From positions 1,364,001 through 1,428,000 of the forward strand of contig NZ_CP083954.1 of the NCBI RefSeq assembly GCF_006442975.2: 64,000 nucleotides of DNA, written 5' to 3'. Every line of letters begins with the position of its first letter. The first letter of the stretch is position 1. This stretch comes from Mesorhizobium sp. B2-1-1. Its GTDB lineage: Bacteria; Pseudomonadota; Alphaproteobacteria; Rhizobiales; Rhizobiaceae. The notes beneath the pieces were generated by a model. It did not search any database. It was not told the DNA's origin and saw nothing but the letters and a program-made list of their open reading frames with translations. Positions 25,911 to 34,818 of this stretch are shown here, one piece after another. A program made the translations under genes and the position numbers.

Positions 25911-26915
25911 ATGGCCAAGACATACAAAGCCGTAAGGATCTCCCGGGGCTCCACGGGCTGGGGCGGCCCGCTCGTCATCGAGCCGACCGCACAGCGCGAC
26001 AAGATCGTCTCCGTCACCGGAGGCGGCATCCATCCCGTGGCACAGCTCATCGCCGACATGACCGGCGCCACGGCCGTCGACGGCTTCAAGGCGCCGCCGA
26101 TCGAAAGCGAGATGGCGGTCGTCGTCGTCGACTGCGGCGGCACCGCACGCTGCGGCGTCTATCCGCGCAAGCGCATCCCGACCGTCAACCTGACGCCGGT
26201 CGGCCAGGCTGGGCCGCTCGCCCAGTTCATCACCGAGGACATCTACGTTTCGGGCGTGAAGCCGGCCAATGTCACGATGGCGGACGGATCCGAGGCGGTC
26301 ACCACTGCGGGGGGAGCAGCATCGATGAGTCCAGGCAACAACACCGCGGCCGCGGCACCACGGCCGCTGCCGAGCGAAGGCGGGCTGATCGGCCTGATCA
26401 GCTCGATCGGCCGCGTCATGGGCCGCGTGGTCGGCATCTTCTTCAATGCCGGCCGCCGTACGATCGACCAGGTGGTGCGCAACGTGCTGCCGTTCATGGC
26501 CTTCGTGACCATGCTCATCGGCCTGATCCTGTACACCGGCATCGGCGACGTGCTTGCCCAGCCGATGGGACCGCTCGCCAACAACATCGTCGGCCTGCTG
26601 ATCATCTCGGCTATCTGCGGCCTGCCGTTCCTGTCCCCCATCCTGGGACCGGGTGCGGTCATCGCGCAGGTCATCGGCGTCGCCATCATCGGTCCGCAGA
26701 TCGCCAACGGCACGATTTCGCCGGCGATGGCGCTGCCGGCGCTGTTTGCCTACAACACCCAGGTGGGCTGCGACTTTGTCCCGGTCGGCCTGGCGCTCGG
26801 TGAAGCCAAGCCCAAGACGATCGAAATCGGCGTCCCGGCGGTTCTCATCAGCCGCCAGATCATGGGCCCGGTCTCGGTGCTGATCGCCTGGGTCGTCAGT
26901 CTGATCGTGTTCTAA
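25911..26915 (+). CDS. srlE: PTS glucitol/sorbitol transporter, EIIB subunit with membrane part
   Basis: A 334-residue SrlE-type EIIBC1 protein. The N-terminal EIIB domain (about 1-125) has VSVTGGGIHPVAQLIADMTG and VVVDCGGTARCGVYPRK, with a candidate phosphocysteine in DCGG. A linker rich in Ala and Gly (about 125-150) leads to the membrane half with PFMAFVTMLIGLILYTGIGD and FLSPILGPGAVIAQVIGVAI. It accepts phosphate from EIIA and passes it to the incoming polyol. Sixteen bases separate it from EIIC. Confidence 0.9.
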   Translation: MAKTYKAVRISRGSTGWGGPLVIEPTAQRDKIVSVTGGGIHPVAQLIADMTGATAVDGFKAPPIESEMAVVVVDCGGTARCGVYPRKRIPTVNLTPVGQAGPLAQFITEDIYVSGVKPANVTMADGSEAVTTAGGAASMSPGNNTAAAAPRPLPSEGGLIGLISSIGRVMGRVVGIFFNAGRRTIDQVVRNVLPFMAFVTMLIGLILYTGIGDVLAQPMGPLANNIVGLLIISAICGLPFLSPILGPGAVIAQVIGVAIIGPQIANGTISPAMALPALFAYNTQVGCDFVPVGLALGEAKPKTIEIGVPAVLISRQIMGPVSVLIAWVVSLIVF

Positions 26916-26920
26916 GCAAA

Positions 26921-26952
26921 TTCCGGGAAAGCCTGAAACGGCTTTCCCGGAA
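26921..26952 (+). promoter_or_regulatory. Intercistronic stem-loop between EIIB and EIIA genes
   Basis: TTCCGGGAAAGCC (26921-26933) pairs perfectly with GGCTTTCCCGGAA (26940-26952) around a 6-base loop, five bases after the EIIB stop. It is followed by A-rich sequence, not a T-run, so it is more likely an mRNA-stabilising or processing element, or a REP-like repeat, than a terminator. A second hairpin (CACGG-N4-CCGTG, about 27008-27025) follows before the EIIA gene. The PTS mRNA may thus have segmental stability. Confidence 0.6.
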
Positions 26953-27060
26953 AAAGGCGCGTAGCGCTTTCCCTTGGGAATTGCGCCAAAGCACGGAGAT
27001 AGAGGGGTTCACGGGCGTCCGTGACCCCCTCGAGGAAAGTAAGGAAATGAGGTTCGCCAT

Positions 27061-27441
27061 ATGACGGTTCTGCTGAGAACACGGGTCACTTCCATCGGGC
27101 CTGAAGTAGCGGACCTTGCCGAAGGGGGCGTGCTCATCCTGTTCGCGGATGGCTCGCCGCCGGAGCTTGCCGAGGTTTCCGTGCTCCACAAGACGGAACT
27201 CGGGCCCAGCGAAGGCGCGCCGCAGAAGGGCGCGTCGATCACCCTTGGACCTGTTTCCGCGACAATCACGGCGGTCGGCTCCAGCGCCTGGAGCAAGGTG
27301 CTCGAGATGGGGCATGTCGTCATCTCGTTCAATGGCGCCACCGAGGCCGAGCGGCCGGGCGAGATCTGCGCTTCGCAGGTCGACACCCAAGCGCTCGTGG
27401 CCGCCCTGAAGACAGACGCGATCATCACCATCGCCGCCTGA
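27061..27441 (+). CDS. srlB: PTS glucitol/sorbitol transporter, EIIA subunit
   Basis: A 126-residue soluble EIIA of the Gut family: LLRTRVTSIGPEVADL, then LILFADGSPPELAEVSVLHK, in which the acidic/His segment carries the phosphorylation site, and a typical KTELG...GHVVISFNG second half. It takes phosphate from HPr and gives it to EIIB. It is somewhat separated (145 bases) from EIIB by stem-loops, but is on the same strand and 52 bases before the HPr-EI gene, so one operon is likely. Confidence 0.88.
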   Translation: MTVLLRTRVTSIGPEVADLAEGGVLILFADGSPPELAEVSVLHKTELGPSEGAPQKGASITLGPVSATITAVGSSAWSKVLEMGHVVISFNGATEAERPGEICASQVDTQALVAALKTDAIITIAA

Positions 27442-27493
27442 AGCATTCGCGCCGCGACCCATGTCGGCGCGGCGCCACAACAGAGTATTTGCC

Positions 27494-29464
27494 ATGGAAC
27501 GCTCGACCATCGTCAGAGTGCATGAAGGTTTGCACGCCCGTCCCGCCACGCGCTTCGTCAAGCTTGCCAAGGGTTTCGAATCCGATGTCGAGCTGGTCAA
27601 GGACGGCAAGGCGGTCAGCGCCAAGAGCTCGGTCAAGCTGATGCTGCTGGCGGTGAAGGAAAACCAGGAAGTCACCGTGCGGGCGAATGGCGCGGACGCC
27701 ATCGAGGCGATCGAGGCGCTGATCGGCTATCTCGAGAATCCGAAGGCAGGTCTCGACGATGACGATCCGCAACCGGCCGCCAATACGGGCGAGGACATTG
27801 TGCCGGCGTCCGAACCCGCACCGGCTGCTTCAGGCGTGGCCGGTTTGCGCGGCGTCGCGGCGAGCGAGGGCGTCGCCATCGGGCCTGCCTTCGCGCATTT
27901 TCCGCCTGACATCGCTGGACAGGGCCGCATGCTGCAGGCGGAGGAGATCGCCGGCGAGATCGACAGGTTCCGCGCCGCCGTCGCCGCCGTTCAGGCGCGC
28001 ATGGACAAGGCGCTGGCGCAGGACACCCTGTCCGCCGGAGATCGCGGCATCATCGCGGCGCTGCGGGACATCGCCGCCGACGACAGCCTGACCGGCGAGG
28101 CCGAGAAGGCGATCAAAAGCGGCAATGACGCTGTCTCAGCCGTCATCACCGCCGCCTCCACCATAGCCGCCGATTTCAGCGCGGTCGATGATCACTATCT
28201 CAACGCGCGCGCCGACGACTGCCATGCGGTCGGACGACAGATCTGTCTGGCGCTGCTCGGCCAGGATGACGCCAGCCTCGAAAATATCCCCGAAGGCGCC
28301 ATCCTGATCGCCGACGACATCGGCGCCTGGGACCTGGCGCGGGCGCCGCTGAAGCGCATCGGCGGGGTGGTGTGCGGCCATGGCGGGGCCACCTCGCACA
28401 TTGCCATCATCGCCCGTTCGCACGGCATTCCGGCAGTGCTGGGCCTTGGCGACCAGATCAATGCCCTGCGCAGCGCGCGCGAGGTGGCCGTGGACGGCAA
28501 TGGCGGGCAGGTGATCGTCGATCCCGATGCGGCGACCCGCGCGGACTTCGCCGCCCGCGTCGAGGCGGCGGTCAAGGAGCGCGCCGGACTGGCCGTCTTC
28601 AAGACCGTGACGCCAAAACTCGCGGACGGCAGGATCATCGAGGTCGCCGCCAATATCGGCTCGCTGGAGGAAATCGAGGCAGCGCAGGAAGCCGGCGCCA
28701 TGGGCGTCGGCCTGTTCCGCACCGAGCTTCTGTTCATGCGTCATATGCATCTGCCCTCCGAGGACATGCAGGCGGAGACCTATGCGGCGCTGGCCAAGGC
28801 ATTCGCGCCCTATCCGGTCATCGTGCGCACGCTCGACATAGGCGGCGACAAGCCGATCGCCGGCATCGAATTTCCCGACGAGGAAAATCCCTTCCTCGGC
28901 TGGCGCGGCATCCGCATGTGCCTCGACCGGCCCGACATCTTCAAGCGCCAGCTACGGGCGCTGCTCAGGGCAGCCGTGCACGGCAACATCAAGGTGATGT
29001 TGCCGATGGTCTCCGACATATCGGAGGTGCGGCAGACGCGGGTTCTGGTTGCCGAATGCGCGGCGGAGTTGAAGGCGCAAGGCGTGCCGCATGCGGCGTT
29101 CGATCTCGGCGTGATGATCGAAACGCCGGCCGCCGTTCTGATCGCGCCGGCGCTGGCGAAAGAAGTGTCGTTCTTCTCGATCGGCACCAACGACCTGACC
29201 CAGTACATCATGGCCGCCGACCGGCTCAACCCGACCGTGGCCAAGCTCAATGATGTCGCCAACCCGGCCGTCATGTCGGCGATCGAGTTGACGGCAAGAG
29301 CCGGCGTGGCCGCCGGCATCATGGTGGGCATGTGCGGCGAGGCGGCCGGACGCCCCGACCTCATCCCGGCCTTTCTCAAGATGGGGCTGACCGAGCTCTC
29401 GATGAGTCCGGCCTCGATCCAGCGCGCCAAGAAGACCATCGCGGACATGGCGCTCGGGCGATAG
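27494..29464 (+). CDS. Fused HPr-Enzyme I (phosphoenolpyruvate-protein phosphotransferase)
   Basis: A 656-residue fusion. Residues 1-90 are HPr with the active His14 in HEGLHARPAT and a serine-site helix (KSSVKLMLLAV). After a Pro/Ala/Asp-rich linker (about 90-118), Enzyme I begins (LRGVAASEGVAIGPA) with the active His302 in HGGATSHIAI, and the PEP-binding barrel with RTELLFM, DIGGDKP, MVSDISEVR and GTNDLTQYI. It draws phosphate from PEP and feeds EIIA. The fusion makes this PTS self-contained and separate from the nitrogen PTS normal in Rhizobiales. ATG 27494 is chosen as the HPr domain starts there. Confidence 0.93.
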   Translation: MERSTIVRVHEGLHARPATRFVKLAKGFESDVELVKDGKAVSAKSSVKLMLLAVKENQEVTVRANGADAIEAIEALIGYLENPKAGLDDDDPQPAANTGEDIVPASEPAPAASGVAGLRGVAASEGVAIGPAFAHFPPDIAGQGRMLQAEEIAGEIDRFRAAVAAVQARMDKALAQDTLSAGDRGIIAALRDIAADDSLTGEAEKAIKSGNDAVSAVITAASTIAADFSAVDDHYLNARADDCHAVGRQICLALLGQDDASLENIPEGAILIADDIGAWDLARAPLKRIGGVVCGHGGATSHIAIIARSHGIPAVLGLGDQINALRSAREVAVDGNGGQVIVDPDAATRADFAARVEAAVKERAGLAVFKTVTPKLADGRIIEVAANIGSLEEIEAAQEAGAMGVGLFRTELLFMRHMHLPSEDMQAETYAALAKAFAPYPVIVRTLDIGGDKPIAGIEFPDEENPFLGWRGIRMCLDRPDIFKRQLRALLRAAVHGNIKVMLPMVSDISEVRQTRVLVAECAAELKAQGVPHAAFDLGVMIETPAAVLIAPALAKEVSFFSIGTNDLTQYIMAADRLNPTVAKLNDVANPAVMSAIELTARAGVAAGIMVGMCGEAAGRPDLIPAFLKMGLTELSMSPASIQRAKKTIADMALGR

Positions 29465-29483
29465 TCTCGGCCAGAACCGGCAG

Positions 29484-30284
29484 CTACGGCAAATGGGCAA
29501 GCAAGGTGGCGAAGACAGGCGTCAATTCATCGACCGCGTTGGCCTTGGCACAGGCCTTGACGATGCGGTCATGACGGATGCCGGCCGCCAGAATGGCGGT
29601 CTCCAGCATGTCGGGCTCCGGCGCACCGTCGCTGGCCGTGGTGGCCAGGCCGCAGGCCAGGACGACGGGGGCCAAGCAAGCTATGTCGAGCGCCCGGTCG
29701 CCGATTGCATCCGGTTCGGCTTCGACAAAGCGGACAGGACGGTGGTTGAGGCACTCGACCAGCAGCGCCGCACAGGCAGCGGCGACGGCCGGCAGCGCGG
29801 CGGGACCGGGTCTGGCGGGCATCGCGGCCAGCAGACCGGCGTGGCGTTTTTGCATGGCGGCGTGGACGGCGGCGAAATCCGCCTCGTGGATCCGGGCATT
29901 GTCGATCTTCAGGGCGGCGAGCACGGTCCTGGTCAGATAGTACATGTCGCGCCGGAAGACGCGCTCGGCGCTGGACTGGCGTTCGTCGTTGCCGGCCGGG
30001 AAATAGATGCCAAGGCCTTTCACAGTCGTTCCGTCGATCTTCGTCGGGCGGTCATGCGGGACAAAGGATTCGGCGATCGACAAGGCTTCGTCGACGGCAC
30101 TGGCGGCATGGCCGAGCAGGCCTTCGATGCCTTTGCCCGGGAACGGCGGCAAATGGCTGGTTGCTTCCCGCACGAGATTGGCCTCGCTGTCGCTGTCGTG
30201 GCGGCTCTGGCGAATGATGTCGCGGACGTCGCGCAGCCGGTCCTTCAAATTGACGCGGACATCCCTGGAGATTTGTCGGAGCAT
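29484..30284 (-). CDS. Hypothetical protein, 266 residues
   Basis: A soluble protein of no recognised family. The N-terminal third is charged and helical (VNLKDRLRDVRDIIRQSRHDSDS), the middle holds FPGKGIEGLLGH and GLGIYFPAGND, and the C-terminal third is Ala-rich and helical with a possible membrane-associated segment (AVAAACAALLVECL, CLAPVVLACGLA). ATG 30284 with upstream GAGG is preferred to a TTG five codons earlier. It lies antisense between HPr-EI and the SorC regulator, so it is probably transcribed alone; a role in the polyol system is only guessed from location. Confidence 0.65.
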   Translation of the reverse strand: MLRQISRDVRVNLKDRLRDVRDIIRQSRHDSDSEANLVREATSHLPPFPGKGIEGLLGHAASAVDEALSIAESFVPHDRPTKIDGTTVKGLGIYFPAGNDERQSSAERVFRRDMYYLTRTVLAALKIDNARIHEADFAAVHAAMQKRHAGLLAAMPARPGPAALPAVAAACAALLVECLNHRPVRFVEAEPDAIGDRALDIACLAPVVLACGLATTASDGAPEPDMLETAILAAGIRHDRIVKACAKANAVDELTPVFATLLAHLP

Positions 30285-30351
30285 CGCGAATCGCCTCAAA
30301 AACGTCTACCGGCCTCGGCCGCCGAGAGCCGGCCGCTGACCCTACATTGTT

Positions 30352-30375
30352 CCTATCGATTGGTAGATCAATAGG
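30352..30375. promoter_or_regulatory. Inverted repeat before the SorC-type regulator
   Basis: CCTATCGAT (30352-30360) and ATCAATAGG (30367-30375) form an inverted repeat with one mismatch around six bases. It lies in the 155-base gap between the divergent hypothetical gene and the regulator, a natural place for autoregulation. Its AT-rich half-sites resemble, but are not equal to, the palindrome before gutM. Confidence 0.55.
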
Positions 30376-30439
30376 CGATATTAAACCAGCGTGGAGAATC
30401 GGCGAGTGACTCCTACATCGCCGAGCGGGGAGAAGACAG

Positions 30440-31450
30440 TTGGGCAGGCGACGGCAGGGCGATAGCGAAAGCGGAGTGACCGAGGGGCCCGAACAGGTCG
30501 TCAACGAGAGCCGCACGGACCGCCTCAGGATCCGCGCCGCCTGGATGTATTTCGTCGAGCAGATGACGCAGAACGAGATCGCCGACGTGCTCGGCGTCGG
30601 CCGCGTCACCATCGTTCGCATGCTGGCGGAGGCGAGGTCCCGCAACGAGGTGAAAATCACCATCGAAAGCGAGTTGTCAGAGATCGTGCGGCTGGAGCGC
30701 GCGCTGGAGCGCACGTTCGGCCTGAAGCAAGCGCTGGTGGCGCCGCTGACCGCGCCCAATGCCGATCCGATCCCCGCGATCAGTGCGAAGACCGGGATTT
30801 TCCTGTCCGACACGATGAAATCCGGCATGCGCGTCGGCGTCGGCTGGGGTCAGACGCTTTTCTCGAGCCTGCCCTTCATCAGCACCAAATCGCTCACCGA
30901 CTTCAAGGTCATTTCGCTGCTGGGCGGTGTGGGCGTCGTGCGCCGCTACAACCCGGCCGAGTTCGCCTGGCGCTTCGCCCAAATCTTCCAGGGCGACGGC
31001 TATCTGATCCCGACGCCGGCCGTCGTCGACAGCGTCGAGACAAAGATCGCGCTGGTCGAGCGTTGCGGCCTGCAGGAAGTTTTTGAGATGGCCAACGTGC
31101 TCGATGCCGTTCTGCTGAGCGTCGGCGGCATCGCTTCGGCCACCACCTTCTCTCGCGGCGGCTTTCTTAAGGAGGCGGACCGCGAGGCCTTGGTTGCGCG
31201 TGGCGCCGTTGGCGACCTTCTGTTCCATTTCTTCGACCGCAATGGCGATTTGGTCGACCATCCCGTCAACAGCCATGTGATGTCAGTGGAGGTCGATCGG
31301 CTGCGCAAGGCGCCGATCCGCATTCTCACGTCCGGCGGCGAAGAGAAGACAGCGGCGCTGCTCGGCGCCATGAACCTGATCGCGCCGACCATCCTGATCA
31401 CCGACGAAGAGAGCGCAAGGCGCATGCTCGAGGCGGTCAACGGAAGCTGA
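30440..31450 (+). CDS. SorC/EryD-type sugar-binding transcriptional regulator
   Basis: A 336-residue regulator with a helix-turn-helix at about 42-62 (MTQNEIADVLGVGRVTIVRML) and the C-terminal SorC effector domain (MRVGVGWGQTLFSSL; VGGIASATTFSRGG; ILTSGGEEKTAAL). Relatives include the erythritol repressor EryD and the sorbitol regulator SorC. Its neighbours make the glucitol-type PTS the likely target. The start is a TTG with GGGAGAAG upstream; a GTG 12 codons later is an alternative that would still leave the DNA-binding domain intact. The 3' end overlaps the convergent HAD gene by 14 bases. Confidence 0.87.
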   Translation: MGRRRQGDSESGVTEGPEQVVNESRTDRLRIRAAWMYFVEQMTQNEIADVLGVGRVTIVRMLAEARSRNEVKITIESELSEIVRLERALERTFGLKQALVAPLTAPNADPIPAISAKTGIFLSDTMKSGMRVGVGWGQTLFSSLPFISTKSLTDFKVISLLGGVGVVRRYNPAEFAWRFAQIFQGDGYLIPTPAVVDSVETKIALVERCGLQEVFEMANVLDAVLLSVGGIASATTFSRGGFLKEADREALVARGAVGDLLFHFFDRNGDLVDHPVNSHVMSVEVDRLRKAPIRILTSGGEEKTAALLGAMNLIAPTILITDEESARRMLEAVNGS

Positions 31451-32288
31451 AGGACCCCGTGACGTAGTCCGGCCAGGCCTGCTCCTCGTCGAAAACAGCG
31501 ACAAGATCCGAAGTGTCCGCCAATATCCCGCTCAGGACCAGCGCCGTGGCGATGCCGGAGCCGTTTCCGCCCGCTATGTCATGCTCGACACTATCGCCGA
31601 CGCAGACCACGCTGGCGCGGTCGGGCTCGCCGGCCAGCGCCAGTGCGGCATCGAAGATCGCCGGGCCGGGCTTGCCGATGCGGGTGACGCTGCCGCCCAG
31701 GCTCTCGTAGAGATCGGCGATCTCGCCGGCGCCGAAGCGAGGCCCGACCGCCGTCAGCATGATCTTGTCGGGATTGGTGCAGAAGCATGGCACCTTTCGC
31801 GCCGCCGCCGGCGCCAGCAGGCGGCGATAATGGTCCAGGTCGTAGCGGTCGCCTTCGCTGGCCGCGATCAGTACCAGGTTGGCGGTATCGCCGGCTCCGG
31901 TCAACACAAAAGGCAGGCCCTCGATCGCTGTGCGGTCATTATCGCGGCTGATCAACAGGCAGTTCGTGCCGGGCCGCAACGCTCCGGTCCCCGCCATTTC
32001 GTGGAAGGATCGCCACGCCACCTCGCCGGAGGAAACGAAATGATCCCAGCTTCCGGCCTCGAAGCCGAGCCTCAGCAAACGGTCCTCGTTGGGCTTGGCG
32101 CGCCTGCCGGAGTTGGAGACCAGCACCACGGTCTTGCCGGCGCGCTTCAGTGCCGCCAAGGCCGCCACCGCGCCGGGATAGGGGGCCGAGCCGTCATGCA
32201 GCACGCCGAACTGGTCGACCAGGAAGACCTGGTAGCGCTCCGCCAGCGCTCCGATGCCGTCGAGGCGTTCAGCCAGTTTCCCGCTCAT
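31437..32288 (-). CDS. HAD-superfamily sugar phosphatase (NagD-like, TIGR01459 type)
   Basis: A 283-residue class IIA HAD hydrolase. Motif I is FLVDQFGVLHDG, motif II VLVSNSGRR, a large C2B-type cap lies in the middle, and the last motifs are GKPGPAIFDAAL (lysine) and VVCVGDSVEHDIAGG. The substitution of the second Asp of DxD (here D-Q-F) follows the TIGR01459 branch. These enzymes dephosphorylate sugar or polyol phosphates. It overlaps the FGGY kinase gene by four bases, at the end of an operon aldolase-kinase-phosphatase. Confidence 0.85.
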   Translation of the reverse strand: MSGKLAERLDGIGALAERYQVFLVDQFGVLHDGSAPYPGAVAALAALKRAGKTVVLVSNSGRRAKPNEDRLLRLGFEAGSWDHFVSSGEVAWRSFHEMAGTGALRPGTNCLLISRDNDRTAIEGLPFVLTGAGDTANLVLIAASEGDRYDLDHYRRLLAPAAARKVPCFCTNPDKIMLTAVGPRFGAGEIADLYESLGGSVTRIGKPGPAIFDAALALAGEPDRASVVCVGDSVEHDIAGGNGSGIATALVLSGILADTSDLVAVFDEEQAWPDYVTGSFSFR

Positions 32289-33586
32289 AGCAGCCCCGCC
32301 TCGTTCGCACCCTTCAACGCCAGCCGCGCCGTTCCGGCAGCGGCCTCGTCCGACAAAGCCGGCAAGAACGCAACGCCGAGCTTACGCTGCCGGATCGCGC
32401 TCCACGCCGGATTTGCCGCGCCGCCGCCGACGCTGCGCACCGAAGTCAGCGCCGGCGCGCCGAGCTCGCCAAGCCGGCGATAGCCGAGCGCTTCGATCGC
32501 GGCCATGCCTTCGAACATCGCCTTGAGATAGTCGGCATCATCCACCGGGCGCGGGACGAGGCGCGGGGGGAGCGCCGGATCGGCGATCGGGAAGCGTTCG
32601 CCCGATGTGGCGAGCGGATAATAGTCGAGGCCGGTCTCGGTCGCCGGGTCGATCATGGCACTGAGCTCGATGATGCGCGTGAGGGGAAAATGCTGCGCCA
32701 GCACCTTGCCGCCGGAATTCGAGGCCCCGCCGGCCAGCCAGGCATTGCCCAGCCGGTGGCTGTAGATGCCGTATCGCGGCGCCGAGATCGGCCGGTCGGA
32801 CAGGATCTTGATGGTAAGCGAGGAGCCAAGCGCCGTGACTCCGTCGCCGACCCCCGCCGCACCCGTCGCCAGGAAAGAGGCGCAGCCATCGGTCGTGCCG
32901 GCAACGACGATCACGTCGCGGCCCAAGCCGAACAGATCCGCCATCGCCGCGGTGAGCGTGCCGGTGACGTCGCCCGGCTCGACGACGTCAGGCAGCAAAT
33001 CCATGCGCATTCCGGTCGCCGCGATCCAGTCCGGCCAACGGCGGGCCTCGACATCGTAGCCGGTTTTCAAGGCGTTGTTCTCGTCGCTGACGTCGAAGCG
33101 GCCCGAGAACTGTCCGGCGATCCAGTCCGCCTGATGCAGCACCGCCGCCACGCCCGGCAGATGCTGGAAGTGAAGCGCCTTGGCGAGGCCTGAGGTCGCG
33201 CCGTGCGCGGCGCTGCCCGCCGGCGCCTCGCGCGCGATCGCGGCCAGTATATCGTCGCCGGCGACCTTGTCGTTGTACATCAGCGGTTCGGCGAGCGGCC
33301 GTCCGGCACCGTCGACCGGCAGCAACGTGCCCGAGGTGCCATCCACGGCGATGGCGCGGACCGTGGTCCGGTCGATGCCCGCAATCAACTCCGCCAGCGC
33401 TGCCCGGACCGCTTGCCACCATGCCGCCGGGCTGCGCGGATCCTGGCCAAATGCGTCGAGGCGGACGGCGGCTTGGCCGGCAATTGAAAAGTCCGGGCGC
33501 ATGGCTACGGCGCGGGCGCCCGAGGTGCCGATATCGACGCCGATGACGAGGCGATCCGAGAGAGGCGAGCCGGCGACGGGCGACAT
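32285..33586 (-). CDS. FGGY-family carbohydrate kinase (xylulokinase-like)
   Basis: A 433-residue sugar kinase. N-terminal ATPase-fold motif VIGVDIGTSGARAVAM, then AIAVDGTSGTLLPVD, the acceptor-site aspartate in NNALKTGYD-like context, GTTDGCASFLATGA and the C-terminal adenosine motif SVGGGAANPAWSAIRQ. It phosphorylates a pentulose or similar ketose. ATG 33586 lies two bases after the aldolase stop; a GTG three codons up overlaps it. It is the second of two FGGY kinases in the cluster, so the two must act on different sugars or in different branches. Confidence 0.87.
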   Translation of the reverse strand: MSPVAGSPLSDRLVIGVDIGTSGARAVAMRPDFSIAGQAAVRLDAFGQDPRSPAAWWQAVRAALAELIAGIDRTTVRAIAVDGTSGTLLPVDGAGRPLAEPLMYNDKVAGDDILAAIAREAPAGSAAHGATSGLAKALHFQHLPGVAAVLHQADWIAGQFSGRFDVSDENNALKTGYDVEARRWPDWIAATGMRMDLLPDVVEPGDVTGTLTAAMADLFGLGRDVIVVAGTTDGCASFLATGAAGVGDGVTALGSSLTIKILSDRPISAPRYGIYSHRLGNAWLAGGASNSGGKVLAQHFPLTRIIELSAMIDPATETGLDYYPLATSGERFPIADPALPPRLVPRPVDDADYLKAMFEGMAAIEALGYRRLGELGAPALTSVRSVGGGAANPAWSAIRQRKLGVAFLPALSDEAAAGTARLALKGANEAGLL

Positions 33587-33587
33587 G

Positions 33588-34631
33588 TCAGCCACCGGAG
33601 GCGTTCAGTTTCTGGCGGTACTGCTCGGCGTCCCAGTTGACGAGTTCGTCGTTCTCCGCCTCGGTAAGGTAATTCAACGTCGCCGTGACATCGACCCGCG
33701 CCGTCACGTCGGCAAGGCAACGCTGCATGGCGTCGGCGCCGGCGCTGGCATTGGCGCGCATCAGGACGCCGAGCCCCGGGAACAGGATCGACAGGGGCTG
33801 GGCGCCGCGACGCCTGACGACAGCGGCGACGTCCTCGCCGGGCGCAGCCACCACCGAACCCTTGCCGAGGAAGATGACATGGTCGGGATAGAGGCTGCCG
33901 CCCGATGCCATGCGGCGGCTGTCGGGATCGATGGCGACCGCGTGCGCCTCGGTGTCGATGGGCAAGCGGTAGCCGGAGTTTGCGGCAAGCGCGGTCAGTG
34001 CCGCGATGTCAGGCGCGGCCGCTTCGCGCGGCGCCCTTGCCAGAAGCCCGGTGACGCGGCGCAACAGCGCCTCCGCTCCGGTGACGGTCTCGGCCGCGAC
34101 GACGAGGCCGTGATTGCCCAGGATCAGGACATCGATGCCCGGCCGCAGCCTTTCGGAGATGCCCTGGGCCAGCGGCAGGCCCGGCCGGCGGTAGGGAACA
34201 TAGGCCCATTGGATGCCTGCGAGCCGGCGCGCGGCCAGGACCTCGCAATCGGCCTGCACCGCAAGCGAAATGGTGTCGACGCAGTGGACATGCAGGACCA
34301 CGCGCTGCGGCATCAAGGCATGCACCGTGGTCTCGATCGAGGGACGCAGCCCGCGCGGGTTGAGCGCGCCGATGGCGAAGGCCTGAGGCTGGTCGGCGGC
34401 GGGATCGCGTCGTTCAACCGCCTCGAGCAATGGCGCCATCGCCACCGGCACCATGATGTCATCGGCGAGCGCGTCTTTCAGCCAGGTCCCGGAAGCCTTG
34501 ATCCACAGCGTGTCTCCGGCTTTCAGCGAGGTGTTGCCGCCGGCGGCCTGGGTCAGATGCGGATCCTGTCCGATGGCGGCCGAAAGCGCCCGCAGCGCCG
34601 CCAATTCCTGCGCATCCGCCTGGGTCGCCAT
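33588..34631 (-). CDS. Class II aldolase/adducin-family protein
   Basis: A 347-residue protein whose N-terminal 200 residues form the class II aldolase fold: AAGGNTSLKAGDTLWIKASG binds phosphate, a first zinc pair in VLHVHCVDT and a third histidine in LGNHGLVV. The C-terminal 140 residues extend beyond classic FucA/AraD (about 215 residues), as in the long RhaD-like branch. It should cleave a ketose 1-phosphate, or act as epimerase or decarboxylase, after the kinase step. ATG 34631 has GGAGGAG seven bases upstream. It is first in the three-gene - strand operon and divergent from the DeoR regulator. Confidence 0.83.
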   Translation of the reverse strand: MATQADAQELAALRALSAAIGQDPHLTQAAGGNTSLKAGDTLWIKASGTWLKDALADDIMVPVAMAPLLEAVERRDPAADQPQAFAIGALNPRGLRPSIETTVHALMPQRVVLHVHCVDTISLAVQADCEVLAARRLAGIQWAYVPYRRPGLPLAQGISERLRPGIDVLILGNHGLVVAAETVTGAEALLRRVTGLLARAPREAAAPDIAALTALAANSGYRLPIDTEAHAVAIDPDSRRMASGGSLYPDHVIFLGKGSVVAAPGEDVAAVVRRRGAQPLSILFPGLGVLMRANASAGADAMQRCLADVTARVDVTATLNYLTEAENDELVNWDAEQYRQKLNASGG

Positions 34632-34818
34632 CACGCATCTCCTCCAACAATCCGCCAACCGTCGAATGCGGTGGTCGGGCATTCGACGGGTTGATATCGC
34701 AGATAAGAGTGAGTTCCGTCAACCGTGATCGAATACCGTCAGTTGCGGCTTGCAATCGAGCTAATGTTGAGTAAGTTACACCAACTGCCGTCGCAGAACG
34801 GCGTTTTGGAGGAAACAG

